Assembly: GCA_019914945.1 (NCBI GenBank)
Contig: CM034100.1
Location: 15,201,096-15,265,095 of the forward strand
Length of the DNA: 64,000 nucleotides
Direction: 5' to 3'
Source: Typha latifolia
Taxonomy: Eukaryota > Streptophyta > Magnoliopsida > Poales > Typhaceae
In this document: positions 24,791 through 36,033 of the stretch, one piece after another
Numbering within the stretch: the stretch's first letter is position 1
Layout: each line of letters opens with the position of its first letter
Position numbers and translations under genes: made by a program
Notes under the pieces: model-generated
The model's input: only the letters and a program-made list of their open reading frames with translations
The model's database searches: none
Told to the model about the DNA's origin: nothing

Positions 24791-27700
24791 ATGGGGTCTC
24801 TTCTCAAGTGTTATTCTTCTTCTGGGAAGGAGGAGAGCGATGGTGGAAGTAGTACGACTCATCTGTATCTGAACGTGTACGATCTTACCCCGATCAACGA
24901 CTACCTTTATTGGGTTGGCCTCGGGATCTTCCACTCGGGGATCGAAGGTACGTTCTCAGTTTCACTTTTTTGTTGATGTCATTGCGAGATCTTGTTTGGA
25001 ATTCAGGCTCTGAATGCGATGTTTTGAACCTGGGGATACTAAAATTCTGCTTCGTTGTTATTTACTTCTATGTCTTTGAATCCTCAATTATGAGATGTTC
25101 TTGTGCAAGATGGATACTTTTGGAATATTGGTTCTTGGTGGTATGCATCTGATTTGGTGAAAAAAGATCGTAAATGTGATTTGAGTGGATGCTGAAGTAC
25201 GGGTAGTGTGGATGAAAATGAGAAATAATGGGTGGTATATCAGATATGTCTAGAATAGTAGCGGATGTAATTTATGTTTTAGTGAGGGTATTCATATACA
25301 ATTGGTAAGCCACTAAATTTTCAATATTAAAAGTACAATTAATGCTATAATCAGAGAGACTATTAATGACATAAGAGGTGGAAGTCTGAAAGGGTGGTTT
25401 TGAACAATTTGTCAAAAAAACAAAACAAAGTTTTCACTTTGTTGGAACTTAATGAGTTATTGCAGATTGTTAAATTTGCCAAACTCACAAATTCCTTCCA
25501 GGAGAAATTGGACGAGGAGCTTTTTTTTTAGATTTACTTGTAAAAATTGCTGAAGAGTATAATCATTTTTAATAAGAGAAATTATATTAACATCACTCGA
25601 GTTATTACCTAGTCTCATTTTAACTTCTTTAGCAGATATAATCAATGTTAGTTGTTTCTTATCAATTCAAGACAGTCCCTATTTGTCCACATATGTTGAG
25701 AAGTACAGTTTGGAGTAGACAAGGCTCATGTTTCCCTACCAATGGTGGTGGTTTTCTTTCACCATAACAATGATTTTTCAGGCCTTATTCTAACTATTTC
25801 TGTTAACTTAATTAGCATTGAAATTGATGTGGGAATAACAATTAGATTGGCATTCGTTGGTGAAGTCTTGTAGTGTTATGGTATACAATAATTAATTTGG
25901 CTAATAGATGCAAACAAAATATAGGGTTTTACCTTCAAATCAAGCCTAAAGTATCAAAATAAGTTCAACAACATCATAGGCATTGATGCTCATGTTTCAA
26001 ACTCAGTACTTATTTGCCATCATGATGATAGGCTGTAGGCTCCTATACATAGTCTTAACAGCATTAGATCCTAGGAGCTATGCTACTGAGATAGTGTTGA
26101 GTAAGCACACGATTCAAAGTGCAATTCTCATCCATATAATTTGATAGTGCTGTTATGGGTGACCAGATTTAGCTGCAGCACATGTTTGATAGCTGCCTGA
26201 TAATATGTACTTATTTTCATTTTCTCTTTCGAAATGATTTTCTGAACTTTGGTGTTTTAGATTCACTATACGTAATGACACAGTACAGAATTTCCCACAA
26301 ATCATCATGGCAACTAGTAATTCTTACGTTTGGGCATCCAGTTTAACTCGAGGACAATTGAAACGGGATCTTCAACTGTCCTTCGCTGCAAGTTGATAGC
26401 AGGCAATGATAACACTAGATGGTCAAAAATGCGCATAGAAACACACTTAAACTAGAAAGTAACTTGAACTAGATCAGAGAAACACGAGAGTCAACTAGGA
26501 TGAAACAACCAAAATCGGAAACAAGGAGAATATAAGTGACTGCAATGGTATTATTTTAGCATGGTAAAATTTTCATATTTTGCTTGATCAAGTCATTCAG
26601 TTTCTCTAGAATATGGGAAACCTGAGAAAACATAGTAGCAAGATACTATGGGTCAATAACTTCTACTTACCTTACTCTTTTTGCAACCAATTGTTGGAAG
26701 TTTCATAAGTTACACAAAATAAAAAAAGACAGCTATTCAGTCAGGAGTCTGTCTGGTTATCCTGCTTCATCTTCTCCGTTTCTTTGTAATAGAATTATAT
26801 CACCTGAATACTAATTCTTAACAAGCAGTTCATGGCATGGAGTACGGGTTTGGTGCCCATGAGTACCCAACAAGTGGAGTGTTTGAGGTGGAACCAAAAA
26901 GCTGCCCTGGATTTGTCTTTAGACGTTCTGTATGGCTGGGCTCCACTGACATGTCGCGTTCAGATTTTCGTCTGTTTATTGAAAATCTTGCAGGAAAGTA
27001 TCATGGTGACACCTATCATTTGATTGCCAAGAATTGCAATCATTTCACTGAGGATGTCTGCACACGTTTGACTGGAAAACCTATTCCAGGGTGGGTGAAT
27101 CGGCTTGCTAGATTAGGTTAGTGTTTAATACAATATATTAAAGCCTCAGATGCCGTTGAAGAATGATAGGTGCTGACTTGTATGGACTTATTGAAATGTC
27201 AGGTTCCTTCTTCAACTGTCTTCTACCAGAAAGTATTCAAGTTAGTGCAGTCAGTCATGTGCCAACTCATCCTGCATTCTCTGGTAAGTTCTTTTCTTGT
27301 ATTTTCCTTGCTTATTTAATACAGTGTGGTAGTTTTATTCTTAAACTGCAAAGGACTTGGGTGCTCGGTGTCAGAAAACTGTACAATTGGATAAAGGTCT
27401 GTCAACCTTTCCACTTTTCAGATTTTGCATTTAGAAGGCCATCTGCCCCCACAATATAATTGGATAAAGCTCTGTCCACCTTTCCATTTTTGAGTTTTTG
27501 CATTTAGAATTCCATCTGCCCCACAGCATCTGGAAACCTAACTAAAGCGGAAGAATGGTCATTTCATGGCTATTAGAGTGACCAATTTGCCCATGTAAAA
27601 CAAAATCTTAACAATATCTTGGAATTAGGTTTCCTGTAAGCCAAAATCTTCAGAACTTCTTTGACTAAGACTATTTGATAGTTTTACAAATTTTCAAATG

Positions 27701-27898
27701 TTATGAGGATGCAGTTGCTAATTATCAATTCTTCATGAAACCAATTGTTCTACAGAAGATGACACGGCATCATTTGCCTCATCAACCATTGAGGAGAGCG
27801 ATGAGGAAAAGCTAGATCATCACCTACTAGCGACACCGAGCAGCGATCTTGCACATTCAAGAGACATACAACTGAGGCTTGCTAAGGATGCCATGTGA
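24791..27898 (+). CDS. PPPDE/DeSI-like cysteine protease
   Basis: The predicted protein has 222 residues from four exons: 24791-24947, 26829-27116, 27203-27283 and 27756-27898. It has a PPPDE fold with the expected catalytic pair: His48 in GIFHSGIEVHG and Cys122 in LIAKNCNHFTEDVC. The flanking strings YGFGAHEYPTSGVFEVEPK and GKPIPGWVNRLARLG are typical of plant deSI-like proteins such as At4g17486. Members are papain-like cysteine peptidases; animal DeSI proteins remove SUMO, but the substrate of this subgroup is not established, so deSUMOylation is an inference. The C-terminal 40 residues are acidic and serine-rich (SSTIEESDEEKLDHH). ATG 24791 gives the usual short N-terminus (MGSLLKCYSSS). 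Intron 1 is long (1.9 kb) and intron 3 contains a tandem repeat. Confidence 0.92.
27384..27524 (+). repeat. Two-copy 74-bp tandem repeat in an intron
   Basis: Two diverged copies, about 27384-27450 and 27458-27524, share aattggataaag, ctgtc, acctttcca and tttgcatttagaa, then ccatctgcccc. They lie wholly inside intron 3 of the DeSI-like gene. Confidence 0.85.
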
Positions 27899-28812
27899 AT
27901 TTTGTGCATTGTGCTCATTGTTCTCCCATGTATAATTGTAGACTGATGATCATTCTTTGCTCCTCTAAATGGCCTAACTTGAAGCATCAATATGCTTCCT
28001 GATTCCCTTCAGTTGTTGTTCTAAATGGATAGAAGGATTATATAAACTTTATTCGATTCAAGGCCCAACATAGGGTTGGGTTTATGTATATCAAGATTTG
28101 ATCCCATTACAGTTGTACTTTCCTCCCTAACTGACAGCACTAAGGCACGCATATGCTGAACAACTAATGTTGTATAAATCTGTTTGTTAGCTTTTAAGTT
28201 ATCTGCTCCTATTATGGGAGCCATTGTGATACAGTAAGCCAAATGTAGTGAGATGTGAGACCAGTAGATCAAGATTCAGGTTAGGGGTATAGAAGAGGGG
28301 GATTGTTACACTTTTAAATATTGGTGTAACTGTGAAGGGATTTATGGTTTTGCAATAATTTGTAGAGCCCTTGTCAGCATTGTTCTTTAAGTGCTGGATA
28401 TTTTAAGTGATGGACATTGGGGGATATACACTTTGATCACAAGTAAAGGAGGATGGTAAAGGAGGCAAGTCTGAGGTTTAATCTAACATGAAATGCTGAT
28501 ATTGTATAAAATGATTGATATACTATTTGTCCCACAAAAGTTTTTTGATCAAATTTGGTTTCCCATTTACTCATAATTGGATTACCATCATCTTTGGGAG
28601 CCTCAGCAAGCAATCAATAGAATGACCATGATCTGTTACCAATAGCCAAACAGAGGATTAATTCAATCAAATGTAGAGCCTACTATGATAAGTGCTTTTA
28701 ACCCTAAAATCAACTAATATGCCTACATATTAAATTTGGTCGCGTTAAAATGATTGTACAATCAGTGAGCAAAGAAGTTAACAGCTGCGAAGAAAATTTG
28801 AATGCTGTCTAC
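27899..28812. other. 3' to 3' spacer
   Basis: The spacer lies between the converging DeSI-like and FKBP20-2 genes and probably consists of both 3' UTRs and a short AT-rich middle. No open frame of interest and no repeat stand out. Confidence 0.5.
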
Positions 28813-31536
28813 TCATTTGCAGACTACATCCGAATAAAAGAAGGCTACGGTCCTCCTTTCACAGTCTTGAACTTCGAGTAGTTCTATGTCAAAAACTTCA
28901 AACTGCTTTGCACTGAAGAATGTCGACGGCCCGACCTGCAAATAGTTTGCGTTGGATAATCAGTATCTATAGAAGGTAAAGGATTTAACAATCCATTACA
29001 ATTTCAAGGAAGGTAATATGCCTAAATCAGCAATATGTTTTCTCCATTTCTGTGTTCTCATATAACTTTTCAGAAAACATCATTCTATATATTATCTAAT
29101 GGCAATAAGCATTGAAATATCCAAGATAGATGGTCTATAAATTTATCAGCGCCCATGTCTGTAACAATACAAATAAAGATACTATATTCTTGTGAAGAAA
29201 TTGGTGGATTCAGTGTTCAATAATTCTGTCAGAGTGGAGAAGCTGATATGGGTCCAACCAGGCTTAGGTTTCTTGAAGAACATTCTACTTATCCACCTAC
29301 AGAAGCAGTAAACTGGAAACAGGGAGAATTATATTCTAGAAAGCACAAAGTAAAGAACTAACTGGAGGCCCAAGTTCTGGAGGAATGATGATTCTTCGCT
29401 TTCCCCCTGGTTTCATATCTCGTATTCCTTCTTCGAATCCTGCACTAACCAATTTCCCGTCCTGTTAAATACTGGATGATATACAAACTGAAAAAAAACT
29501 ACAGTTGCTCAAAGTTTGGTTCAAAAATTGCCTGGGACAAGCGACTTGTTGCCTAAACGAATCTTTGCAGGTGCACCTTGCAAGTAAGTGCTATCAATGC
29601 GACGGCCTGATTCATTGTAGCCAACATAATGAAATATCACCTGTTATTCCAAAATAACCAAAGTTAAAAGTGTCCTCAAATGGCTGGCAAATGAATATGT
29701 AAGAAGGAACCGACTGAGACCTATCTATGTGTTTGCGTATGCACGCGTAAAGATAATTGCCCTTATATTTTAAAACCTGTTGCTAAATTTTCAGAAAAAG
29801 AATAGTACTCTCCTTGTTGGCAAGAATACCTCTAATAACCCACTTTTATGAAATGCATTACGACAACATAATTCATGCACCAAGTTCAAGAAAAGCACCC
29901 ATGTCAGTTTCTACAATTCCACAATCATCATCAACATCATCACTACCTTGTATAATAATGCAGAAGCAACCTAACATCAAGTCATCAACATTACAGATTT
30001 TTTACGACCAACTGCCAAACTGGTTCCAAAATTCCAATCCTATACAAATTCTGCCAAATTCTAAGGCAAAGGAAAATCAAAAAGGGAGGAATTAGCTTAT
30101 GTTACATAACTAATCTTTCATAGAAGATGATTCACACAACCAACCCTTATGTTCTTGGATTATTTTCTTGATCAAATTCTTCACTTTGATTTCTTCTGTA
30201 ATCTAGATTTTTTTTCTTTTATTCAATGGTGTTATCACTAAATTAATAATCCACAGATACTTGACCTTCTAAAAATAATAGAACAATATGAATACACTGT
30301 TAGCATGCTTCATTATAAGTATGGCTCATGAATAATTTATTTCATCAACAATTCAAAGGACAAAAGATAAAGCTACTTAATCTCTAATTATAATAAAACA
30401 TGAGCCTGTCAAGACAACAGAAGGAAAAACCTGTTGGCCATCCTTCGGGTAATCACCTTTACCAACTTCTATATCTCGATATATAAGTCCAGAATCACGT
30501 TTCAAATAGTTATCAGATGTCACCACGTTGACTTGAAAACCTGGATTATGTTCCAAGGACTTGTCAGTGCCATATTCATAAGATGGACATTCACATTCAT
30601 TCTAGAAGAAACAACCCATTCATACAACAACCTAACACCTAGCATTAACAGCCAATTGATTAGTACACGAATACCACAATAACAGAGATTCATATTACCG
30701 AACGATAGTTTCTCAACCAAAAGTTAGATAGTCCGTCCTCCATATAGTTCCTCAACTTAAATGTATCAAGTCCTTGTTATTTGGACTTAAGAAACAAAAC
30801 GTATCTAATTCAGATTTTGCTTCCTGTAAGTGGTTATTCCAAGTGCTGTTCTTGGTCACTATTTTTTTATCAGCCTGTTTCATACATCAACAATAGCAAA
30901 TCTACAAGTAATTTAGTTTATTGCAAGTAATTGATCACTTAATTAAAAGTTCCTACAATATGCTTACTCAAGTTCCCGTAAGCTCCGAAATCCAACCAAA
31001 GTTGAACAATTACCTTCTCTAACAAAATTTGGGAAGTCCTCTGGTGCGCGGTTCGCCTCTTGTATCTTCTTGTTCTGTTCAAGCAGGCGCCTCTCATCAT
31101 AAGGGCTCCTACTCTTCACCTTCCCATGAGCAGATAATGCGACCAACAACCCTGAGCCGACCACCGTGAGCATAAGTACCGCCCTCCGGCTTCCATGGTC
31201 CCCGTGCTTCCTTCCACTTGCAATTCCTTCCTCGCTACCCAAGACACTAATTCACAGAAAGTATCATTCACGCATTTCATCAAACAGTTGTAATACACAG
31301 AACAGATGCCGGTTAAACGGAACTTGTGAAGTCATACTTACCATAACAGTGGTTGCTTCTTGTGGATTTTATAACCTCCAATCGCTACCTTGGAAGGTAC
31401 GAGCAATCCTGAGACATGGAAAGAAAGGATTACGCAATCTATCTATAAACACCCACAAAAAGAGGGATGAATGCATGGAATAGTGAGAGGAAATACTTGG
31501 AATTGACAAGAAAGAGGAAGAAGAGATCGTATCCAT
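28813..31536 (-). CDS. FKBP20-2: FKBP-type peptidyl-prolyl isomerase, FKBP20-2-like
   Basis: The predicted protein has 252 residues from seven minus-strand exons: 31497-31536, 31342-31408, 31014-31246, 30431-30540, 29532-29640, 29363-29439 and 28813-28935. It carries an N-terminal transit region, a hydrophobic stretch (VLMLTVVGSGLLVALSAHG) suiting thylakoid-lumen targeting, then ERRLLEQNKKIQEANRAPED and an FKBP domain (RDSGLIYRDIEVGKG, FHYVGYNESGRRIDSTYLQG, GFEEGIRDMKPGGKRRIIIP, QFEVFDIELL). The tail DCERRTVAFFYSDVVCK includes paired cysteines, as in Arabidopsis FKBP20-2, a lumenal immunophilin needed for photosystem II supercomplex assembly. The intron after LVPG uses a GC donor (29530-29531); all other introns are GT-AG. 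Isomerase activity is assumed from the family and may be weak in this lumenal group. Confidence 0.93.
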
Positions 31537-31823
31537 ATTGTTCTTCTTCGAGTCAGGCTTGCGGCATTGCGATTTGAAGAGGAATTGAGTAGGTTCGTTA
31601 TCTCTCTGCGCCTTCTCAAACTAGTCCAGTAGGCGGTGTTGGATTTGAAGCCAGTTCGTAGAGCTTCACTCCTATTGGTAGAGACAGAGGTAGTATTAGG
31701 ATAAGGAAAAAGGGTTTCGAATTCATCTTGAAATGCCGAGGACTTGCCAAGTAAACTACCGCAGCAAACACCTGCGCCCGGTGCTACATACGATCCTTTC
31801 TCTGGAATGATAATTTATTATAG

Positions 31824-32809
31824 AAAAATTTGTATATAACACTCTACCTTTTAACTAAATTTACATTTACACCCTACGTTTTCACTATTTACCGATCGAG
31901 CGCTATGATTTAATTAATATTTGCAGAAAATACCATGTGTTAGTTGAATATTCTATAATATTTTATCAAATTTACAATTAATTTTATTAAATGACAAAAA
32001 TACCCTTACACATCTTCTTCTGCTTCCTCCCTATTTCTAGTTCTTCTCTCTTCCTCTCTTTTAGGGCAGAACCCTATAGCTTCTTTTGATCAAGAAAATG
32101 TAGGATTTTTCTTCTAACAACTCTCTCTTCTCCTCCTCTATCTTGGGTTTGATATTTTCTTTAGATTTAGTTTTAGATTTGGAAAATGGCATAGCTTCGA
32201 TTTTTGGAAATGGCATAGCTTGGGTTTTACTTTTTACAACAATTTCATTGATCAAATCCTGAACCTACATCCTATTTGAAATGTTAAAATATGGATTTCA
32301 AAAATGGCATAGCTATTAGCTAATTAATGAGCTCAAATTTACTTTTTATGTACCTCATAAGAGGATTAATGTCATCATCAATGAGCTCAAATTTGAGTTG
32401 TAATGATGTGGGGTGTTTGCAAAATTCAAATTTCTAATACGAAGAAGAACAAAAATCGAAGATTTTAAATTAACAATGATCGCATTGAGGGTTTTCTAAA
32501 ATCTGAGATAGATTTGGGTATTTGTTGGGTTAAGTTTGGTTAGGTTAAGTTATGTTAGGTTAGGTTAGGCTGGGTTTGGTTGGGTTGGGTTTGGGTTAAA
32601 TTGTGTATATGTTGGGTAACTTAGACGAGGGTATTTTGGTAATCATATTAGTGTAGTTAACTTAACCGTAGGGTTTGGTTAAGTTAAGCTAACAGAACTA
32701 ACAGCAGGGTGTTTTCTATAAATATTAATTGAATATTTATAAATAGTAAAAACGTAGGGTGTAAATGCAAATTTAGCTAAAATGTAGGGTGTTATATATA
32801 AATTTCCCT
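31824..32809. mobile_element. Non-autonomous TIR element of about 1 kb
   Basis: The ends are imperfect inverted repeats of about 130 bp. The left arm reads tatataacactctacctttt then catttacaccctacgtttt; the reverse complement of the right arm reads tatataacaccctacatttt then catttacaccctacgttttt. Further in, both arms share attaatattt, agaaaa and gttagtt. The interior is non-coding and includes a G/T-rich run of degenerate ggtta/gggtt units at about 32524-32600. No transposase is visible. Confidence 0.7.
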
Positions 32810-32847
32810 TTATTCTAAAAGATAGGATGTTTGGTTTGAGGGCTTGA

Positions 32848-33248
32848 ACTCTTATTTAACTAAATTATTTAATAAAGGATACAAATAGAATTAAAATTAT
32901 TGAATATAATAATTATTGGGTAATTTTAGTATTTTTAAAAGGTTGAAATGCGGGCTCTATTTTCATAGTGGGGCTTGAAATTTGGAGCCCCACTATTCCT
33001 AGCTCCAAATTTGGAGCTAGTTTTAGAGCCCCATTGGAGCTCAACCCTCAACCGGGCTCTAAAACTAGCTCCAAATTTGGAGCTAGCAATAGTAGGGCTC
33101 CAAATTTGGAGCCCCACCGTGAAAATTGAGCCCAGCTCCATATGTCATTTCATCCTTTTGAAATACTAAAATTACCCAATAATTATTACATTCAATAATT
33201 TTAATTTCATTTGTATCATTTATTAAATAATTTAGTTAGTTAAACTGA
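32848..33248. mobile_element. Near-palindromic foldback element of about 400 bp
   Basis: Almost the whole segment is a single inverted repeat centred near 33045. The left arm holds aattattgggtaattttagt, cttgaaatttggagccccac and tagctccaaatttggagcta; the right arm holds their reverse complements. Outer parts (taactaaattatttaata) also pair. Transcribed, it would form a long hairpin. There is no coding sequence. Confidence 0.8.
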
Positions 33249-34087
33249 GTATATAATTAGTTTTACTAATTAGTTTTTAACAAAAAATAATACCATTGGA
33301 AAGGCCTCATTGAGACCTTTAAAATGAGTCTAATATTAAATTATTTTTGAGTTAATTTAAATTTTTATTATTTATAAAAAATGAGTAATAAATTATGTGT
33401 CCTAAAATATAATTACTCAAAATTATTCCTAATGTAAATATTAAATATTAAAATATATTAGATATGAAATACATCAAATATGAAATACATTAAAAATGAA
33501 ACCGGAACCGGAACCGGTGTCTACGGAACTGGAATCGGTGGCTACGGAGATGACTTATCAGAATATTAAACATCTATTATTTCTTTTATGTTTGGTTAAT
33601 TTCTGCTTATTTTATGTAATATAATTTTGATATTTTTAGTTAATGACATGTAATGCTTATTTCGATGTTTATTTTGTATAATGTAATTTCGATGCGTTTA
33701 ATTAAAAAACTAGTAATTTAAAATTCTTCTAAAACTACTAAATATTAGTCTTATTTTAAAGATCTCGATGAGAGTTTTCTAACCATATATTTTTTATTAA
33801 AAAATAATAACGCTAAGATGATCTATTAAGTAATTTAAAATAACTAATATAATAATATATATTATATTATTATTTTAATATATATGGAGCCCGGTGCATT
33901 GCAAAAAATAAGTATGGTTAAAAATATTTTATGGTTAAACTTTAGAAAATAAGTATATCTTATTAGTTATTTACATGTATTTAATTATCTTAGTAACTAT
34001 TTATTACGAATATTTTATAAATATTCTATTAAAATCTAGTTGTAACAATAATTGTGAAAGAGTTATAATAAGATTTCGATGTGATAT

Positions 34088-34246
34088 TTAAAAAAAATTT
34101 AAAAAAAATAATAATAAGTATAGTTTTTTCAAATTTTGTTAGAAGAATTTGGATTTTTTTTAGAATTTGGTTAGAAATTACATTATATTTCTAACAAAAT
34201 TTGAAAAAACTAGACTTATTATTATTATTTTTAAATTTTTTTTATA
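34088..34246. mobile_element. Short foldback (hairpin) upstream of MADS gene 1
   Basis: Two arms of about 55-60 bp (34088-34143 and 34187-34246) are nearly perfect inverted copies: tttttcaaattttgttagaa on the left and ttctaacaaaatttgaaaaa on the right, flanked by pairing AT-rich runs. The loop is about 40 nt. It looks like a small MITE; a hairpin small-RNA source is possible but unproven. Confidence 0.7.
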
Positions 34247-34408
34247 TATGAACTTATTTTTCCATAGAAGTAGACTGGTAGTCAAACTCTTAAATTTCTT
34301 ATCAATACTATAGTAGTGTTCAAGTTCTATTGGTATTGGTAGTTTCCATCTCTATCTCAAACTCGTATCTAACTCGTATTCCGTAGTCTCTCTAATTCGT
34401 ACTCTTCC

Positions 34409-34418
34409 TATATAAATA
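34409..34418 (+). promoter_or_regulatory. TATA box of MADS gene 1
   Basis: TATATAAATA lies about 95 nt upstream of the ATG at 34511, leaving room for a 5' UTR of roughly 65-70 nt. Confidence 0.6.
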
Positions 34419-34510
34419 CTAACTTCTATTAACTGTTCTATTAACTGTTCTATTACTAACTTCTTTTTCTAATCCAATCTAATCTTCAAGTACCCAAAAA
34501 AAGAAAATCC

Positions 34511-35077
34511 ATGGGCCGCCAGAAGATCGAGATCAGGAAGATCGACCAGAAACACTCGCGCCAGATCTGCTTCACGAAGCGGCGTAAAGGTCTCTTCAAG
34601 AAGGCGAACGACCTCGCCGTCCGCGGCTTCGACGTGGCCGTCCTGGTGCACTCCGCCGCGAACAACACCTTCGTCTACGGCGTCCCTGACGTCGACTCGG
34701 TCATCGAGAGGTTCATGAACGCCAATCCTCCGGTAGCCGCGGTGCCGATTCAAGAACGAGCGCCCGACGAGGCTTCAAACACGCAGGAGGGTGGCGCAGC
34801 CAACGGCGAAAGCCATGACAACGAGGATAAGGATATCGTGGGCTGCATGGATGAAGGAGACAATGAATACGACGACGATGATGATGAGGATTTCACATTG
34901 GAGTTTATAGAGAGCGATATATTCTGGTGGAATAAATCTGCGTGTGATCTTGGGATAGGAGAGCTGAACGAGTTCAAGTTACGGCTACAAGAGCTTAAGA
35001 AGAAGGTAGAAGAGCGTGCTAATTTTCTCTGGATAGAGAAACCTCTAACGCTCGGCTTCCCCCAATGGAGATCGTGA
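34511..35077 (+). CDS. Type I (M-alpha-like) MADS-box transcription factor
   Basis: A single-exon gene predicts 188 residues. The MADS domain spans residues 1-60 (MGRQKIEIRKIDQKHSRQIC, FTKRRKGLFKKANDLAVRGF, DVAVLVHSAANNTFVYG). A strongly acidic segment follows (GDNEYDDDDDEDF, about residues 117-130), then the C-terminal motif FWWNKSACDLGIGELNEF and a short coiled helix (LRLQELKKKVEE). There is no K domain and no intron, as in type I MADS genes; the WW...EL..F..LQEL pattern is that of the AGL61/AGL62-like M-alpha group, whose known members act in the female gametophyte and endosperm. That role here is inference. A related gene follows 465 bp downstream in the same direction. GC-rich third positions contrast sharply with the AT-rich surroundings. 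Confidence 0.92.
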   Translation: MGRQKIEIRKIDQKHSRQICFTKRRKGLFKKANDLAVRGFDVAVLVHSAANNTFVYGVPDVDSVIERFMNANPPVAAVPIQERAPDEASNTQEGGAANGESHDNEDKDIVGCMDEGDNEYDDDDDEDFTLEFIESDIFWWNKSACDLGIGELNEFKLRLQELKKKVEERANFLWIEKPLTLGFPQWRS

Positions 35078-35493
35078 TTGATGAAGCTGTGCCAGTGTAT
35101 TGAAAATAATTGCTTTTGATTGCAGATTTTTTTTATTTATTTTTATTTAGTATATAGATATAGTTTGAATTCTTTTAAGGTATTATGAGTGATTAGTGGT
35201 TTGTGTGATTTGTTTTGCCTCTATGTATCCTTAAAATCTGCAATCTTTTAGTAAGAGAAAAGATTTGGTATCGTGTGGTTTAGTAATTAATCAGATTGTT
35301 TCTAATTAACTAAGTCTTGGGTGTTATGAAATCATGGATATTATTGGTTCCAGGTTAAACCAAAGGGGAGATCTATCCAACTATTGGAATTATAAGATTC
35401 CAAACCAAGTTACCAAATATCTCCAAACTAATCGTATTTATCATCTCTTATCTCGAAATAGCCGGAAAACTAACATACGTGCGTACGTGCTCT

Positions 35494-35501
35494 TATAAAT
35501 A
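35494..35501 (+). promoter_or_regulatory. TATA box of MADS gene 2
   Basis: TATAAATA lies 48 nt upstream of the ATG at 35542. In-frame sequence further upstream, from 35479, has no ATG and would precede this TATA box, so 35542 is the likely start. Confidence 0.6.
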
Positions 35502-35541
35502 TGGCCTTTCCGGGCACGTACGTATATATACATGCATCGTC

Positions 35542-36033
35542 ATGGGGCCCCACAAGATCGAGGACGAGCACTCGCGCCTGATCAGCTTCTCGAAGCGGAA
35601 GAAAGGGTTCTTCAAGAAGGCCGACGACCTAGCCGGCCTCGGCTTCCTGATAGCAGCGTTGGTTTTCTCGCCGGCGAGAAACGTTTTCACCTACGGTAGT
35701 CCTGACTTCGACTTGGTCGTCGACTGCTTCTTAAACAGCCGTTCGATTGACGCGTTAGCTGATCAAGAACGAGCAGCGCCGGCGTTGGCGAACAAGCCTT
35801 GGAGGATGTCACGTCGTACGCGTGGAAGAAGAGATGACGGCAGTGATCAGGAGGAGCTACGTGCGGCATCAGAGTTGAGGAAGAGCAGTAGATTCTGGTG
35901 GAATAAGTCAACGGAAGATATGACGCTGGAAGAACTGGTTGACTTCAAGGTAGCGCTACAAGAGCTCGTTTCTAAGGTAAAAGAGAAAGCCGAGGAACGA
36001 CCACCACATTTTAATCTTGACCTCTCCCTGTAG
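35542..36033 (+). CDS. Type I MADS-box protein with shortened DNA-binding arm
   Basis: A single-exon gene of 163 residues is a tandem relative of the gene just upstream. It keeps most of the MADS domain (HSRLISFSKRKKGFFKKADD, LAGLGF, LVFSPARNVFTYGSPDFD) and the C-terminal motif FWWNKSTEDMTLEELVDF plus VALQELVSKVKEKAEE. Compared with its neighbour it lacks five residues between KI and HSR at the N-terminus and has Pro in place of Arg at position 3, so the arm that normally enters the DNA minor groove is altered. The acidic middle is replaced by a basic stretch (MSRRTRGRRDD). The frame is fully open and a TATA box is well placed, so it is called a gene rather than a pseudogene, but DNA binding may be weakened. 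Confidence 0.85.
   Translation: MGPHKIEDEHSRLISFSKRKKGFFKKADDLAGLGFLIAALVFSPARNVFTYGSPDFDLVVDCFLNSRSIDALADQERAAPALANKPWRMSRRTRGRRDDGSDQEELRAASELRKSSRFWWNKSTEDMTLEELVDFKVALQELVSKVKEKAEERPPHFNLDLSL

Noticed and set aside
32524..32600. Telomere-like ggtta repeats
   Set aside because: Units are irregular and not the plant TTTAGGG repeat; the run sits inside a TIR element, so it is not an interstitial telomere.
34469..34977. Minus-strand open frames opposite MADS gene 1
   Set aside because: They arise from the GC-rich codons of the MADS gene on the plus strand.
35479..35541. 21-codon N-terminal extension of MADS gene 2
   Set aside because: It starts with a non-ATG codon and lies partly upstream of the TATA box at 35494.
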